Source: AP-15 sp963747735 (GTDB taxonomy: Bacteria; Pseudomonadota; Alphaproteobacteria; ATCC43930; CGMCC-115725). From it: a stretch of 64,000 nt of DNA. Where the stretch lies: the NCBI GenBank assembly GCA_963747735.1, contig CAVVGE010000016.1, forward strand, positions 1 to 64,000, given 5' to 3'. The position numbers were made by a program, and so were the translations under genes. This document shows, piece after piece, positions 25,277-32,932 of this stretch; positions within the stretch are counted from its first letter, which is position 1, and each line of letters begins with the position of its first letter. The notes under the pieces were generated by a model. That model did no database searches. It was not told the DNA's origin and was given only the letters and a program-made list of their open reading frames with translations.

Positions 25277-25978
25277 ATGTCGAGCATCGTCCAGCCGTGT
25301 TTTTGGAATGAGGCGGCGGCGCACGCCAAGCTCGGGCAAATAGTCTGGCCGAACGGCCCCGAATGCCCGCATTGCGGCAACGCCGAGCGGATCGGCGCGG
25401 TGATCGGCAAGGGTGCGCGCACCGGCTTGAAGCTGTGCTGTCGCTGCCGAAAGCAGTTTCGCGTCACGATGGCGACCATCTTCGACGGCAGCCACGTGCC
25501 GCTGCAGAAATGGCTGCAGGCGGGCTTTCTCTTGGCGTGCTGCAAGACCCGGGTCAACGCCCATCAGCTGCATCTCAAGCTCGAAGTGACCAATAAGACA
25601 GCGCTGCGCATGCTCCAGCAGCTTGATCCGCTGGCGACCCGGATCCGCCGCGATTCCCACGCGGCCGAGGCACAGCGTGGTGAGCCGCTGCCGGACGCGT
25701 TCGAGGCGGATTTATGGGTCGAAACCCTCGGATTGACGCTCGGCCGCGTCGCGCGGGACGGCGCTGGCGAGACCCGGTTTTCGATGCTGCCGACAAGGCA
25801 GTTTTTTGGTTTTGTCGAGATTGTGCAGTTGCTCGGATGGCGCGACGACGAGCCCGCGTTCGACGCCATGCTGGCGGCATCGAAACGGTCGCGCCGGCGG
25901 AGCGAGACCGGCGTCGACTTCGCCGCGCGCGCCGAATTCGTTCGCGGCGCGCTCCTGTCGCCGGCGCCGGTCGGATGA
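25277..25978 (+). CDS. transposase-like zinc-ribbon protein lacking the DDE domain
   Basis: A 233-residue protein whose first ~115 residues match the N-terminus of IS1595/ISXO2-type transposases. These are the zinc ribbon with C30/C33 in GPECPHCGNAERIG and C54/C57 in LKLCCRCRKQFRVTMATIFD, followed by the helical SHVPLQKWLQAGFLLACCKT and HQLHLKLEVTNKTALRML. The catalytic DDE half normally following is absent; instead there are ~115 residues of unrelated sequence. No terminal inverted repeats were found around it. ATG 25277 follows gggagg. It may be a domesticated DNA-binding protein or a decayed insertion sequence; the intact frame and good codon use favour the former. Confidence 0.7.
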   Translation: MSSIVQPCFWNEAAAHAKLGQIVWPNGPECPHCGNAERIGAVIGKGARTGLKLCCRCRKQFRVTMATIFDGSHVPLQKWLQAGFLLACCKTRVNAHQLHLKLEVTNKTALRMLQQLDPLATRIRRDSHAAEAQRGEPLPDAFEADLWVETLGLTLGRVARDGAGETRFSMLPTRQFFGFVEIVQLLGWRDDEPAFDAMLAASKRSRRRSETGVDFAARAEFVRGALLSPAPVG

Positions 25979-25980
25979 TC

Positions 25981-26034
25981 CTGCTGCGCGGGCTGGACCT
26001 GCTGCGCGGGCAGGACCTCCTGCGCAGGCTGAAC
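25981..26034 (+). repeat. three tandem 18-base repeats
   Basis: Units at 25981-25998, 25999-26016 and 26017-26034 share ctgctgcgcgggctggac with a few changes. They begin two bases after the transposase-like gene stop and lie in the 146-base gap before the DUF2721 gene. In one frame they would encode LLRGLD, LLRGQD and LLRRLN, continuous with the DUF2721 frame but with no homology. Confidence 0.6.
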
Positions 26035-26124
26035 CCTGGGATCGAGGGGGGATGGAGGCGGTCGTTTGGGCGCGCCCGAACGGCTGGTGTATGGTTGCCG
26101 CGCTATTCGAACAACTCGAGCGCC

Positions 26125-26616
26125 ATGCCCGGCCTCACCGACAGCTCCTCACTCGACCTCGTTGCCCACGTCATTCAAGTGGCGCTGACGCCGATCTTTC
26201 TGCTGTCCGGGATCGCCACCCTGTTGAACGTGTTTTCGACCCGGCTCGCGCGCGTCGCCGATTTGATCGCCAAGGCGGTCGAGGGCGCCGACGGCGACAA
26301 GGCGATCGAGGGCGCCGATGGCGACCAGGCCGTTGCCATGACCGCCGAGCTGCTGCACCTGCGCCGGCGGTCCTTGGCGCTCGACACGGCGGTCGTTCTC
26401 GCCGCCATTGCCGGGGCGGCCACCTGCGCCTCGGTGCTGACCCTGTTTGTCGGTGCTTTGAAGGATGCGACGGTCGCCTCGATATTGTTCACCACCTTTG
26501 GTCTCGCCGTCGTCTCGACGATGGGTGCGATCGGCGCCTTCACCCTCGAAATGCTGATGGCCGGCAGCGGCATGCGCGCCCGCGCCAACGCGCGCCGCTT
26601 TTTCGAGCCGCGGTGA
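26125..26616 (+). CDS. DUF2721 family membrane protein
   Basis: A 163-residue membrane protein. The family opening DLVAHVIQVALTPIFLLSGI, then ATLLNVFSTRLARV, is clear. Two C-terminal helices (AVVLAAIAGAATCASVLTLF and TTFGLAVVSTMGAIGAFTLE) and the end EMLMAGSGMRAR complete DUF2721. The function of the family is unknown. Residues 52-69 hold a tandem 9-residue duplication, VEGADGDKA then IEGADGDQA, encoded by two 27-base repeats (26278-26304 and 26305-26331) in the cytoplasmic loop after the first helix. ATG 26125 is chosen because homology begins there; the frame is open upstream through a repeat-containing stretch. Confidence 0.88.
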   Translation: MPGLTDSSSLDLVAHVIQVALTPIFLLSGIATLLNVFSTRLARVADLIAKAVEGADGDKAIEGADGDQAVAMTAELLHLRRRSLALDTAVVLAAIAGAATCASVLTLFVGALKDATVASILFTTFGLAVVSTMGAIGAFTLEMLMAGSGMRARANARRFFEPR

Positions 26617-26658
26617 GCCGCCGCGAGGCCCGGCAAGGTCCAACAACGTCCGGCAAGG

Positions 26659-27396
26659 TTATCGCAGCAATTCGGGCAAGCTGCGAATGATCCGGTCGGG
26701 GCGGACCGGGCAGTCGGGCGGCAATCCGACGCCGTAGCCGTCATGCCAGATCGCGTAAATGCCGAGACGCTGCGGTGCGGCAACCTCCCATTCGAGGTTG
26801 TCGCCGACCATCCAGGCGTCTTGCGCGTCAACCCCGAGAGCATCGAGCGCATGCCGGTAGGCGCGCTCTTCCGGCTTGCCGAAACCGTGCTCGCCCTCGA
26901 TCTGGATATGGTCGAAGCGGTGCTCGAGGGCAAAGCGAACGACTTTGGCGCGCTGCGGCTCGGCGGCGCCGTTGGTGATCAGCGCCAGGCGCACGCCCAG
27001 CTCCTTTAGCCGGTCGAGAGTTTCGTGCGCACCCGGAAAGCAGCGCAGCTCGGCGTTGTGCAGCGCGTTGAACTCGTCCGCCAGCGTATTGCTCAGCGCT
27101 CGCTCGGGGACCCGATGCCCGGCCGCCCCCAGCCCGGCAAACGCAGCAGCGACGATCCGGCGGCGCGCGGCGACGATCCGGTGCCGCCAATGCTTGTGCT
27201 GCGCCGGGTCGGCCCACAGCTCGCGTGAGCATTCCTGGATCGCGGCGATCAATGCATCCGGGCCGATCGGCGCCAGACGGTCGGCGACCGCGCCGACCAC
27301 CCGCTGCCATTGCGACTCCGCCTGACCAAACGCCGAAATGATCGTGTCGTCGAGATCGAACAATATGGCGCGCGGCAAATCGGTCATCGCCGTCAT
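26659..27396 (-). CDS. HAD-superfamily hydrolase
   Basis: A 245-residue HAD phosphatase. Motif I is LFDLDDTI (nucleophile and acid/base Asp), motif II ALITNGAAE, motif III the Lys in GFGKPEERAY and motif IV MVGDNLEWEVAAP. The cap is helical (C1 type, residues ~25-95), as in YjjG/haloacid dehalogenase-like nucleotidases and phosphatases. The substrate is unknown. The start could be ATG 27396 or ATG 27387; both are close to the DLDDT motif. It is divergent from the methyltransferase at 27432, with a 35-base gap. Confidence 0.92.
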   Translation of the reverse strand: MTAMTDLPRAILFDLDDTIISAFGQAESQWQRVVGAVADRLAPIGPDALIAAIQECSRELWADPAQHKHWRHRIVAARRRIVAAAFAGLGAAGHRVPERALSNTLADEFNALHNAELRCFPGAHETLDRLKELGVRLALITNGAAEPQRAKVVRFALEHRFDHIQIEGEHGFGKPEERAYRHALDALGVDAQDAWMVGDNLEWEVAAPQRLGIYAIWHDGYGVGLPPDCPVRPDRIIRSLPELLR

Positions 27397-27431
27397 TCTA
27401 TCACGCCAGCTCGGTTAAGCATGCTTCAACC

Positions 27432-28043
27432 ATGTGTCGCTATACCGGCTGCACCCCGGCGGAGGCTGCAGAAGTGCATCCGTACAACACTGATTTCTAC
27501 GATTTTCTGGCGTCGTTTGCCATCCGCTCAGCCGCAGCGGTCGTGCCGTTGCTGACCGGCTCGATGCCGATCCGCAGCGTTGCCGATTTTGGTTGCGGCG
27601 AAGGCGCCTGGCTCAGCGTATGGCGCAACGCCGGCGCCGAGGTGGCCGGCATCGATGGCCCCCATGTCGATCGGCGCCGGCTGATGATCGAAGAGCGGCA
27701 GTTTTACGCCGCGGATCTGAGCCGCCCCGTCGATCTCGGCCGGCGTTTCGATGTTGTGCAGAGCCTCGAAGTCGCCGAGCACCTGCCGCCCGGCTGCGCA
27801 TCCGATTTTGTCGCGACGCTGACGGCGCATGCGCCGCTCGTGCTGTTTTCGGCGGCGGTGCCGGGGCAAGGCGGCGAGCACCATGTCAACGAGCAGCCGC
27901 TCGAATATTGGCGGGCGAAATTCCGCGAACGCGGCTACGCAGCAATCGATTGCATCCGGCCGCGAATCGCCCGGAGCCCGCGCATCCAGAGCTGGTACCG
28001 CTGCAACATGCTGCTCTACGCGGCCGAGGCGGGGCTCGGCTGA
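27432..28043 (+). CDS. class I SAM-dependent methyltransferase
   Basis: A 203-residue methyltransferase. The SAM-binding motif I is SVADFGCGEGAWLSVWRNAG, the acidic strand end is VAGIDGPHVD, and the post-motif region is DVVQSLEVAEHLPPGCASDF. The substrate is not predictable; the fold is that of polysaccharide- or surface-linked methyltransferases. The stop at 28041-28043 follows LLYAAEAGLG. Immediately after it, another frame reads ADLPQPLRAYRVAETQRLRE and continues in protein-like fashion to about 28210, so a +1 shift may have cut off a C-terminal extension. It converges with the glycan-type cluster on the minus strand and could belong to the same process. Confidence 0.85.
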   Translation: MCRYTGCTPAEAAEVHPYNTDFYDFLASFAIRSAAAVVPLLTGSMPIRSVADFGCGEGAWLSVWRNAGAEVAGIDGPHVDRRRLMIEERQFYAADLSRPVDLGRRFDVVQSLEVAEHLPPGCASDFVATLTAHAPLVLFSAAVPGQGGEHHVNEQPLEYWRAKFRERGYAAIDCIRPRIARSPRIQSWYRCNMLLYAAEAGLG

Positions 28044-28212
28044 TTTGCCGCAGCCGCTGCGCGCCTATCGGGTCGCGGAGACGCAAAGGCTGCGCGAATA
28101 CCGGCCGCTCGCCGATCGGCTCCAGCACGCGGCGGTCCGGCGGTTGCCGCGCCGCGCGGTCGATTATCTCTCGCGGCGCCGCTCTCGGCTGGCCGCATCG
28201 CGCGCAGCCGCC

Positions 28213-28569
28213 TCAGGCGCGGCTCGCCGTGCAGACGAGCAAGATGCCGATCGCGATGCAAAGAACGCCGAGCCACGAGACGGGCGAGATCGCCTCGTGC
28301 TGCAATAAGCCGGCGGCGAGGAATACCGCGACATACTGAGCCGACGCGAAGACCTGAGCGACATACACCGGCAAGGCGCGCACCACAAACGCATAGATCA
28401 GCCCGCCAAACCCGAAGAGCACCAAGCCCAGCACCGATTGCCAGCCGAAGAGCCCGAGCACGATGCGCCCGCTCGGCGGCGCCACGGCGCCGAGTTTGAG
28501 CATCAGATTGGCGCCGACGGTCAGGCAGACCATGCCGGCGATGCCGAGGAGGAGGACGAGGCCGGGCAT
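28213..28569 (-). CDS. four-helix DMT-family transporter (EmrE/ArnE-like)
   Basis: A 118-residue membrane protein with four hydrophobic helices (about 3-22, 38-58, 66-88 and 98-115), the architecture of small drug/metabolite transporters. In ArnE/ArnF-type pairs such proteins flip undecaprenyl-linked amino sugars. The sequence has the family's AQVFASAQYVAVFLAAGLL helix and the closing WLGVLCIAIGILLVC. It starts eight bases after the methyltransferase ends and is last of four minus-strand genes beginning with a polyprenyl-type glycosyltransferase. A flippase role for a lipid-linked sugar is therefore plausible (inference); drug efflux is the alternative. Confidence 0.82.
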   Translation of the reverse strand: MPGLVLLLGIAGMVCLTVGANLMLKLGAVAPPSGRIVLGLFGWQSVLGLVLFGFGGLIYAFVVRALPVYVAQVFASAQYVAVFLAAGLLQHEAISPVSWLGVLCIAIGILLVCTASRA

Positions 28570-28577
28570 TCGGGCGC

Positions 28578-29378
28578 CTACTGCGGCACCGGGCGGGTGG
28601 CGACGGCCGACCACGATATCTCGTTTACCCAGACGAGCCGGATATCGACGAGACCGGCCCGCGCCATCATCTGCGCCACGGTCTCGCGCGGCCAATAATG
28701 CGCGATCCGCGGCAGCATCTGATCGAACACGATCGCGCGCAGGTGGCCGAAATCGAAGCCGGCGATCAGCCGGAAATACTCGCTCGGGTAAAAGCCGAGC
28801 CGCAGCAATCCCCAGATCATCGCAGCCGGATAGAGCGACAGGTGATGCGTCAGGCCGATCGGCAGCCGGCTGAGCAATATGCGCCGCACCGGGTCGAGCA
28901 GCCGCAAGAGCCAGCGGTTGTTTTCGCGTCCGTAGACCCAGATCAGCACCCGGCCGCCCGGCTTGACCGCGCGCGCCATCGCATCGAGCGCCTGCTGCGG
29001 CATTGCGAGGTGGTGGATCACGCCAATCGAGAAAGCGAGGTCGAAACGGTCCCGGAACGGCAGGTCGTAGGCGCTCGCCCGCATCACGCGGACCGCTGGG
29101 AAGACCCGCAGATTGCGCCGCGCGCTCGCCAGCGAACGGTCGTCGATATCGACCGCCACCCCGCCGGCGGCGCCATATCCGAGCGCCCAGAAGCTGTTGC
29201 GCCCCATGCCGCAGCCGACATCGAGAAACTCCTTCCCGGCCCAGTCCGCGGCGCCAAGGGCGGCGGTCCAGCGCCGAAACTGCTCCTCGTGCCCGGGCAG
29301 GATTTCGGCATAGGCGCCCCATTCATAGCCGAACCGGTCGGGCGATCCGCGGCGATCGCGCCACGCCAGCTCGCTCAT
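28578..29378 (-). CDS. class I SAM-dependent methyltransferase
   Basis: A 266-residue methyltransferase (Methyltransf_11/25 type). Motif I is EFLDVGCGMGRNSFWALGYG, the acidic strand end is VAVDIDDRSLASARR, and FDLAFSIGVIHHLAMPQQAL is followed by AVKPGGRVLIWVYG (motifs II and III). The N-terminus (WRDRRGSPDRFGYEWGAYAE) is shared by methyltransferases in O-antigen and glycan clusters. ATG 29378 overlaps the asnB stop (ATGA). A long downstream region (residues ~150-250) has hydrophobic helices (LSLYPAAMIWGLLRLGFYPS) that may shape a lipid or glycan substrate site. Confidence 0.9.
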   Translation of the reverse strand: MSELAWRDRRGSPDRFGYEWGAYAEILPGHEEQFRRWTAALGAADWAGKEFLDVGCGMGRNSFWALGYGAAGGVAVDIDDRSLASARRNLRVFPAVRVMRASAYDLPFRDRFDLAFSIGVIHHLAMPQQALDAMARAVKPGGRVLIWVYGRENNRWLLRLLDPVRRILLSRLPIGLTHHLSLYPAAMIWGLLRLGFYPSEYFRLIAGFDFGHLRAIVFDQMLPRIAHYWPRETVAQMMARAGLVDIRLVWVNEISWSAVATRPVPQ

Positions 29379-31279
29379 GCCGCCGCCGCCATGCGCCGGC
29401 TTTTCTGCCGAAGGGCGACCGTGAACAGGACGTAGAGCGCCCACAGCTTTTTGCCGTGGTCGGCCTGTCCGGCATCGTGCTCGCGCCACATCGCCTCGAT
29501 CGTGTCGCGCCGGAACCACCCGGCGACGGGGTTCGCCCCCGACATCAGCACATCGCGGCATTGGTCGCGGAACAAGGTCCTGATCAGGCCGCCGATCGGC
29601 ACGGCAAAACCGTGCTTTTTGCGATGGACAATCGACGCCGGCAGGTAGCGGCTGGCGAGCCGCTTGAGGATGTATTTTTTGACGCCACCTCGCAGCTTTA
29701 ATTCGAGCGGCAGGCGGCAGGCATATTCGGCGATCGCACGGCCGAGAAACGGCGCGCGCAACTCGAGGCCATTGAGCATCGCGGCGCGGTCGGTTTTGGT
29801 CAGAATATTCTCAGGCAGATAGGTCGTCAGCAGCTGGTAGGCGAGGCGTTCCACCGCGCCGACATCGCCGGCTTCAGCGGCGCGGCGATCGACCGGCGCA
29901 AAGGCGTCGTCGAGCATGATGTCCGGAGGGGCCGCCGCGGGTTGCCAAAGTGCCGCCATCCGCGCCGGCCCGAACGGCGCCATCCACAAAAACGATTGCC
30001 GCGCCGTTGCCGCACCAAAGCCTTGGGCCAATTGGGCCGCGAGAAACCGCCGGCTCATATAGCCTTCGCCGCCCGGGAGCATCCCCATCAGCCGCTCGAC
30101 CGCAGCGGCGAGTGCTGCGGGACAGCACCGCATCAGCGCGGCAAAGCGCTGCACCGCGAAATTCGGATAGCCGAGAAACAGCTCGTCGGCACCGTCGCCA
30201 CCGAGGGCGACGGTCATCGAGCGCCGCGCCGCCCGGCAAACGAGCCAGGTCGGCAACAGCGACAAATCGGCCAGCGGCTCGCCGAGCCGGTCGCTCACCG
30301 CCTCGAACGCGGCGCCGAGATCGTGATCGCCGAGATCGACGATTTCGTGCCGCAGCCCCAGATGGCGGGCGACCTCGGCCGCGTGCGGGGTCTCGTCGAA
30401 ACCCTGCCGGCCAATGCGCACGCTAAAGGCACCGAGGCCCGGGGCCACGCGCGCGGCGAACGCGGCGACCAGGCTCGAATCGAGCCCGCCCGACAAAATG
30501 ATGCCGAGCGGCACATCGGCGACGATGCGGTCGCGCACCGCTTCGGAGAGAAGCGCATCGAGCCGCTCGATCGCTTCGCCTTCGGTTGGCCGGGCGGTGC
30601 GGTCCGGCAGCGGCGGGCGCCAATAGCGCTCGATCGTGATGCCGTGCCGCGTCGCCGTCAGCATGGTGCCGGGCTCGAGCTTGGCGATCCCCCGCCAGCC
30701 GGAGGCCGTGCCCGGCAAATATTCGAACAGCAGAAATCGATAGGCGGCCTGGCGGTCCAGCCCCGTCTCGGCGAAAGCGGGATGGCGCAGCAGCGCCGGC
30801 GCCTCCGACGCGAAGACGAGGCCGCGCGGCGACCGGCCGAAATAGAGCGGCTTTTCGCCAAACCGGTCGCGAACCAGATGGAGCGCCCCGGTGGCGCCGT
30901 CGCGAAAGGCAAAAGCAAACATGCCGTCGATCCGGTCGATGGCGCGGCGGATGCCGTCGCGGCGGATCAGCTGGAACAGGATTTCGGTGTCGGAGCGGTC
31001 GCGCAAGGTCACACCGGCGCGGCCAAGCTCGGCGGCGAGCGCCCGGTAGCCGTAGATTTCGCCGTTGAACACCAGCGCGTCGCCGGTCGCCGGATCGACC
31101 CGCGGCTGGGCGCCGCCGGCGCGGTCGATGATCGCAAGACGCGTATGGCCGAGCGCTACTCGGTCATCGACAAAGGCGCCGCACGCGTCGGGGCCGCGAT
31201 GAGCGAGCGCCGCGTTCATCGCCGCGAGGATGGCGTGGGCACCAGGGGCCGGTTGGGTGAACCCGGCGATGCCGCACAT
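29375..31279 (-). CDS. asnB: asparagine synthase (glutamine-hydrolysing) family amidotransferase
   Basis: A 634-residue AsnB-type protein. The N-terminal class II glutaminase begins with Cys2 (MCGIAGFTQP), with RGPDACG and the VFNGEIYGYRALAAELG loop. The C-terminal synthetase domain has the pyrophosphate loop ILSGGLDSSLVAAFAARVAP and VALGGDGADELFLGYPNFAV. ATG 31279 places the nucleophile at position 2, so the frame upstream is discarded. AsnB paralogues inside glycan clusters often amidate sugar carboxylates or related substrates rather than making free asparagine. Its place between a polyprenyl-type glycosyltransferase and a methyltransferase suggests this (inference). All catalytic motifs are intact. 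Confidence 0.93.
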   Translation of the reverse strand: MCGIAGFTQPAPGAHAILAAMNAALAHRGPDACGAFVDDRVALGHTRLAIIDRAGGAQPRVDPATGDALVFNGEIYGYRALAAELGRAGVTLRDRSDTEILFQLIRRDGIRRAIDRIDGMFAFAFRDGATGALHLVRDRFGEKPLYFGRSPRGLVFASEAPALLRHPAFAETGLDRQAAYRFLLFEYLPGTASGWRGIAKLEPGTMLTATRHGITIERYWRPPLPDRTARPTEGEAIERLDALLSEAVRDRIVADVPLGIILSGGLDSSLVAAFAARVAPGLGAFSVRIGRQGFDETPHAAEVARHLGLRHEIVDLGDHDLGAAFEAVSDRLGEPLADLSLLPTWLVCRAARRSMTVALGGDGADELFLGYPNFAVQRFAALMRCCPAALAAAVERLMGMLPGGEGYMSRRFLAAQLAQGFGAATARQSFLWMAPFGPARMAALWQPAAAPPDIMLDDAFAPVDRRAAEAGDVGAVERLAYQLLTTYLPENILTKTDRAAMLNGLELRAPFLGRAIAEYACRLPLELKLRGGVKKYILKRLASRYLPASIVHRKKHGFAVPIGGLIRTLFRDQCRDVLMSGANPVAGWFRRDTIEAMWREHDAGQADHGKKLWALYVLFTVALRQKSRRMAAAA

Positions 31280-31283
31280 CAGG

Positions 31284-32261
31284 CTACCATTTGCGCGCCA
31301 GCGCCAACGGGCGCACCACGGCCGAATACTGCACCACGCGCGAGATTTTGTAGGGCGGCTTGCCGCAAGCCTCGAAGTAAATCCGCGCCTGTACTTCGGC
31401 AATGATGCCGAGCAGGATGAACAGCACGCCGGACAGCCCGATCGTCGCGGCGACCAGCGGCAACGGCGTCTGGATCAGCGTGATCCCTTGCCCGAATTTG
31501 AGCGCCAGCGCCCAGCAGAACGTCAGAAACGACAGCATCCAAAAAAATAGGCCGAGCTTGCCAAAGAACTGCATCGGCCGATCGAAAGCACGGCCAATAA
31601 AATATAATATAATTAAGTCGAGCGAAACTCGAAGAACTCGCCCGAACCCGTATTTCGACCGGCCATGCCGGCGCGCATGGTGCTTGACCGGCAATTCGGC
31701 AACACGCGCTCCCTGCGCCGCCGCATAGATCGGGATATAGCGGTGCATTTCGCCATAGAGCCGCACGTCTTCGATGACCTCGCGCCGGTAGGCTTTGAGG
31801 GTGCAGCCGTAATCGTGCAGCCGGACGCCGAGCAAAGCCGAGATCAGCCGGTTCGCCACCGCCGACGGCAACCGCCGCGACAGCCGGTCGTCGCGCAGCG
31901 TGCGCCACCCCGAAACCACGTCAAAGCCTTCGGCGAGCTTTTCCAGCAATCGCGGGATGTCCTCGGGGTCGTTCTGGCCGTCGCCGTCCATCGGGATCAC
32001 GACATCGCCGGTGCAATGCTGGAAAGCCGCCATCAGCGCGGCGGTCTGGCCATAATTGCGTCGGAAATGCAGCACCTGGACGCGCGCATCGGCATGGGCG
32101 AGCCGGTCGAGGATGGCGCCCGAGCCGTCGCTCGAACCGTCATCGACAAAGACGATTTCGGCGCTGAGCGGCAGCCGGTCCAATGTCGCGGTCAGCGCCT
32201 CATACAATGCGCCGAGCGCTTCGGCCTCGTCGCAGACCGGAATGACGACCGACAGATCCAT
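31284..32261 (-). CDS. family 2 glycosyltransferase, polyprenyl-phosphate (ArnC/DPM) type
   Basis: A 325-residue GT2 protein from ATG 32261. The catalytic GT-A domain shows LSVVIPVCDEAEALGALYEA, IVFVDDGSSDGSGAILDRLA, DGDGQNDPEDIP (D-x-D-like) and the motif HFRRNYGQTAAL that is typical of dolichol/undecaprenyl-phosphate sugar transferases. Two C-terminal transmembrane segments follow (LGLFFWMLSFLTFCWALALK and LVAATIGLSGVLFILLGIIA). These enzymes move a sugar from an NDP donor to a polyprenyl phosphate at the inner membrane. It is the first gene of the GT2-asnB-methyltransferase-DMT operon, with the next start four bases after its stop. The local AT-rich patch near 31605 is within a transmembrane region. 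Confidence 0.92.
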   Translation of the reverse strand: MDLSVVIPVCDEAEALGALYEALTATLDRLPLSAEIVFVDDGSSDGSGAILDRLAHADARVQVLHFRRNYGQTAALMAAFQHCTGDVVIPMDGDGQNDPEDIPRLLEKLAEGFDVVSGWRTLRDDRLSRRLPSAVANRLISALLGVRLHDYGCTLKAYRREVIEDVRLYGEMHRYIPIYAAAQGARVAELPVKHHARRHGRSKYGFGRVLRVSLDLIILYFIGRAFDRPMQFFGKLGLFFWMLSFLTFCWALALKFGQGITLIQTPLPLVAATIGLSGVLFILLGIIAEVQARIYFEACGKPPYKISRVVQYSAVVRPLALARKW

Positions 32262-32355
32262 GCCGACCGTGATAAGCAACAAGGGTTAGCAATTCCTGAA
32301 TGGAAATGCGTCCGCTGTCAGCCGCCGCGCGGCCTTCCGGGCCACCGCCGGTTGC

Positions 32356-32913
32356 TCAAGCTGCGGCGAGGGCGCGGTTCGCCTCCTCGAAGCGACGCAT
32401 GTTCTTCGGCAGATCGTAGCGGCCTTCGAGCAAGGTCTCCGGGTCCCACTCGCTGCGGCTGACCGCAAAAAAGTCGCCGCCATAGACGTGGATCGCCCCG
32501 GTCAGGCGGTCGAGCGGGTTGGTCACCGAATGAATGACGTCGCGGCCCAGCGGCTCGGCGCAGCGCGCGCCCAGCGACTTCGCCCCGGCCGCTTCGATCA
32601 GCCCACGCGCGTCGCCCGGCAGCCGGCGCCAGAAGATGTTGTCCTCGCGCCCGCTATAGACCCCGATCACCGCCCACATCAGGTGGTTGTGCGGCATGAT
32701 GGTCATGCGCGGCGCCCAGACGACGTTGAGGATCGTCAATTCCGGCGAACGGTGGAGCGGCGTGACGCCGGCCTGCGCCGGCTCACCGAGCGCGGCCAGC
32801 ACCAGGGCGGGATCGGACACCGCGCGCGCCACCACCTCGCGCGCCGTCTTGTGCGTCGGGTCGGCGGCGACCGCGGTGCGGCAATCCTCGATAAAGCGGT
32901 CGGGATCGAACAT
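32356..32913 (-). CDS. cupin-type protein, possible thiol/mercapto dioxygenase
   Basis: A 185-residue double-stranded beta-helix protein. The metal site looks like PHNHLMWAVIGVYSGREDNI (H-x-H) with a later conserved His (RDVIHSVTNPLDRLTGAIHV). This resembles cysteine- or 3-mercaptopropionate-dioxygenase-like cupins, which oxidise thiols to sulfinates using Fe(II), but the assignment is from memory of the pattern. The ATG at 32913 lies 19 bases after the oxygenase gene. It is the last gene of a minus-strand run with a GST, nucleotidyltransferase, CoxL-like protein and 2OG oxygenase. A similar cupin occurs at 49315. Confidence 0.8.
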   Translation of the reverse strand: MFDPDRFIEDCRTAVAADPTHKTAREVVARAVSDPALVLAALGEPAQAGVTPLHRSPELTILNVVWAPRMTIMPHNHLMWAVIGVYSGREDNIFWRRLPGDARGLIEAAGAKSLGARCAEPLGRDVIHSVTNPLDRLTGAIHVYGGDFFAVSRSEWDPETLLEGRYDLPKNMRRFEEANRALAAA

Positions 32914-32932
32914 GTACTTTCTCCGGTTCCGG

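Noticed and set aside
31600..31625. AT-rich patch resembling a promoter inside the glycosyltransferase gene
   Set aside because: It encodes a hydrophobic segment (LIILYFIGRAF) of a well-supported protein, so its composition is explained.
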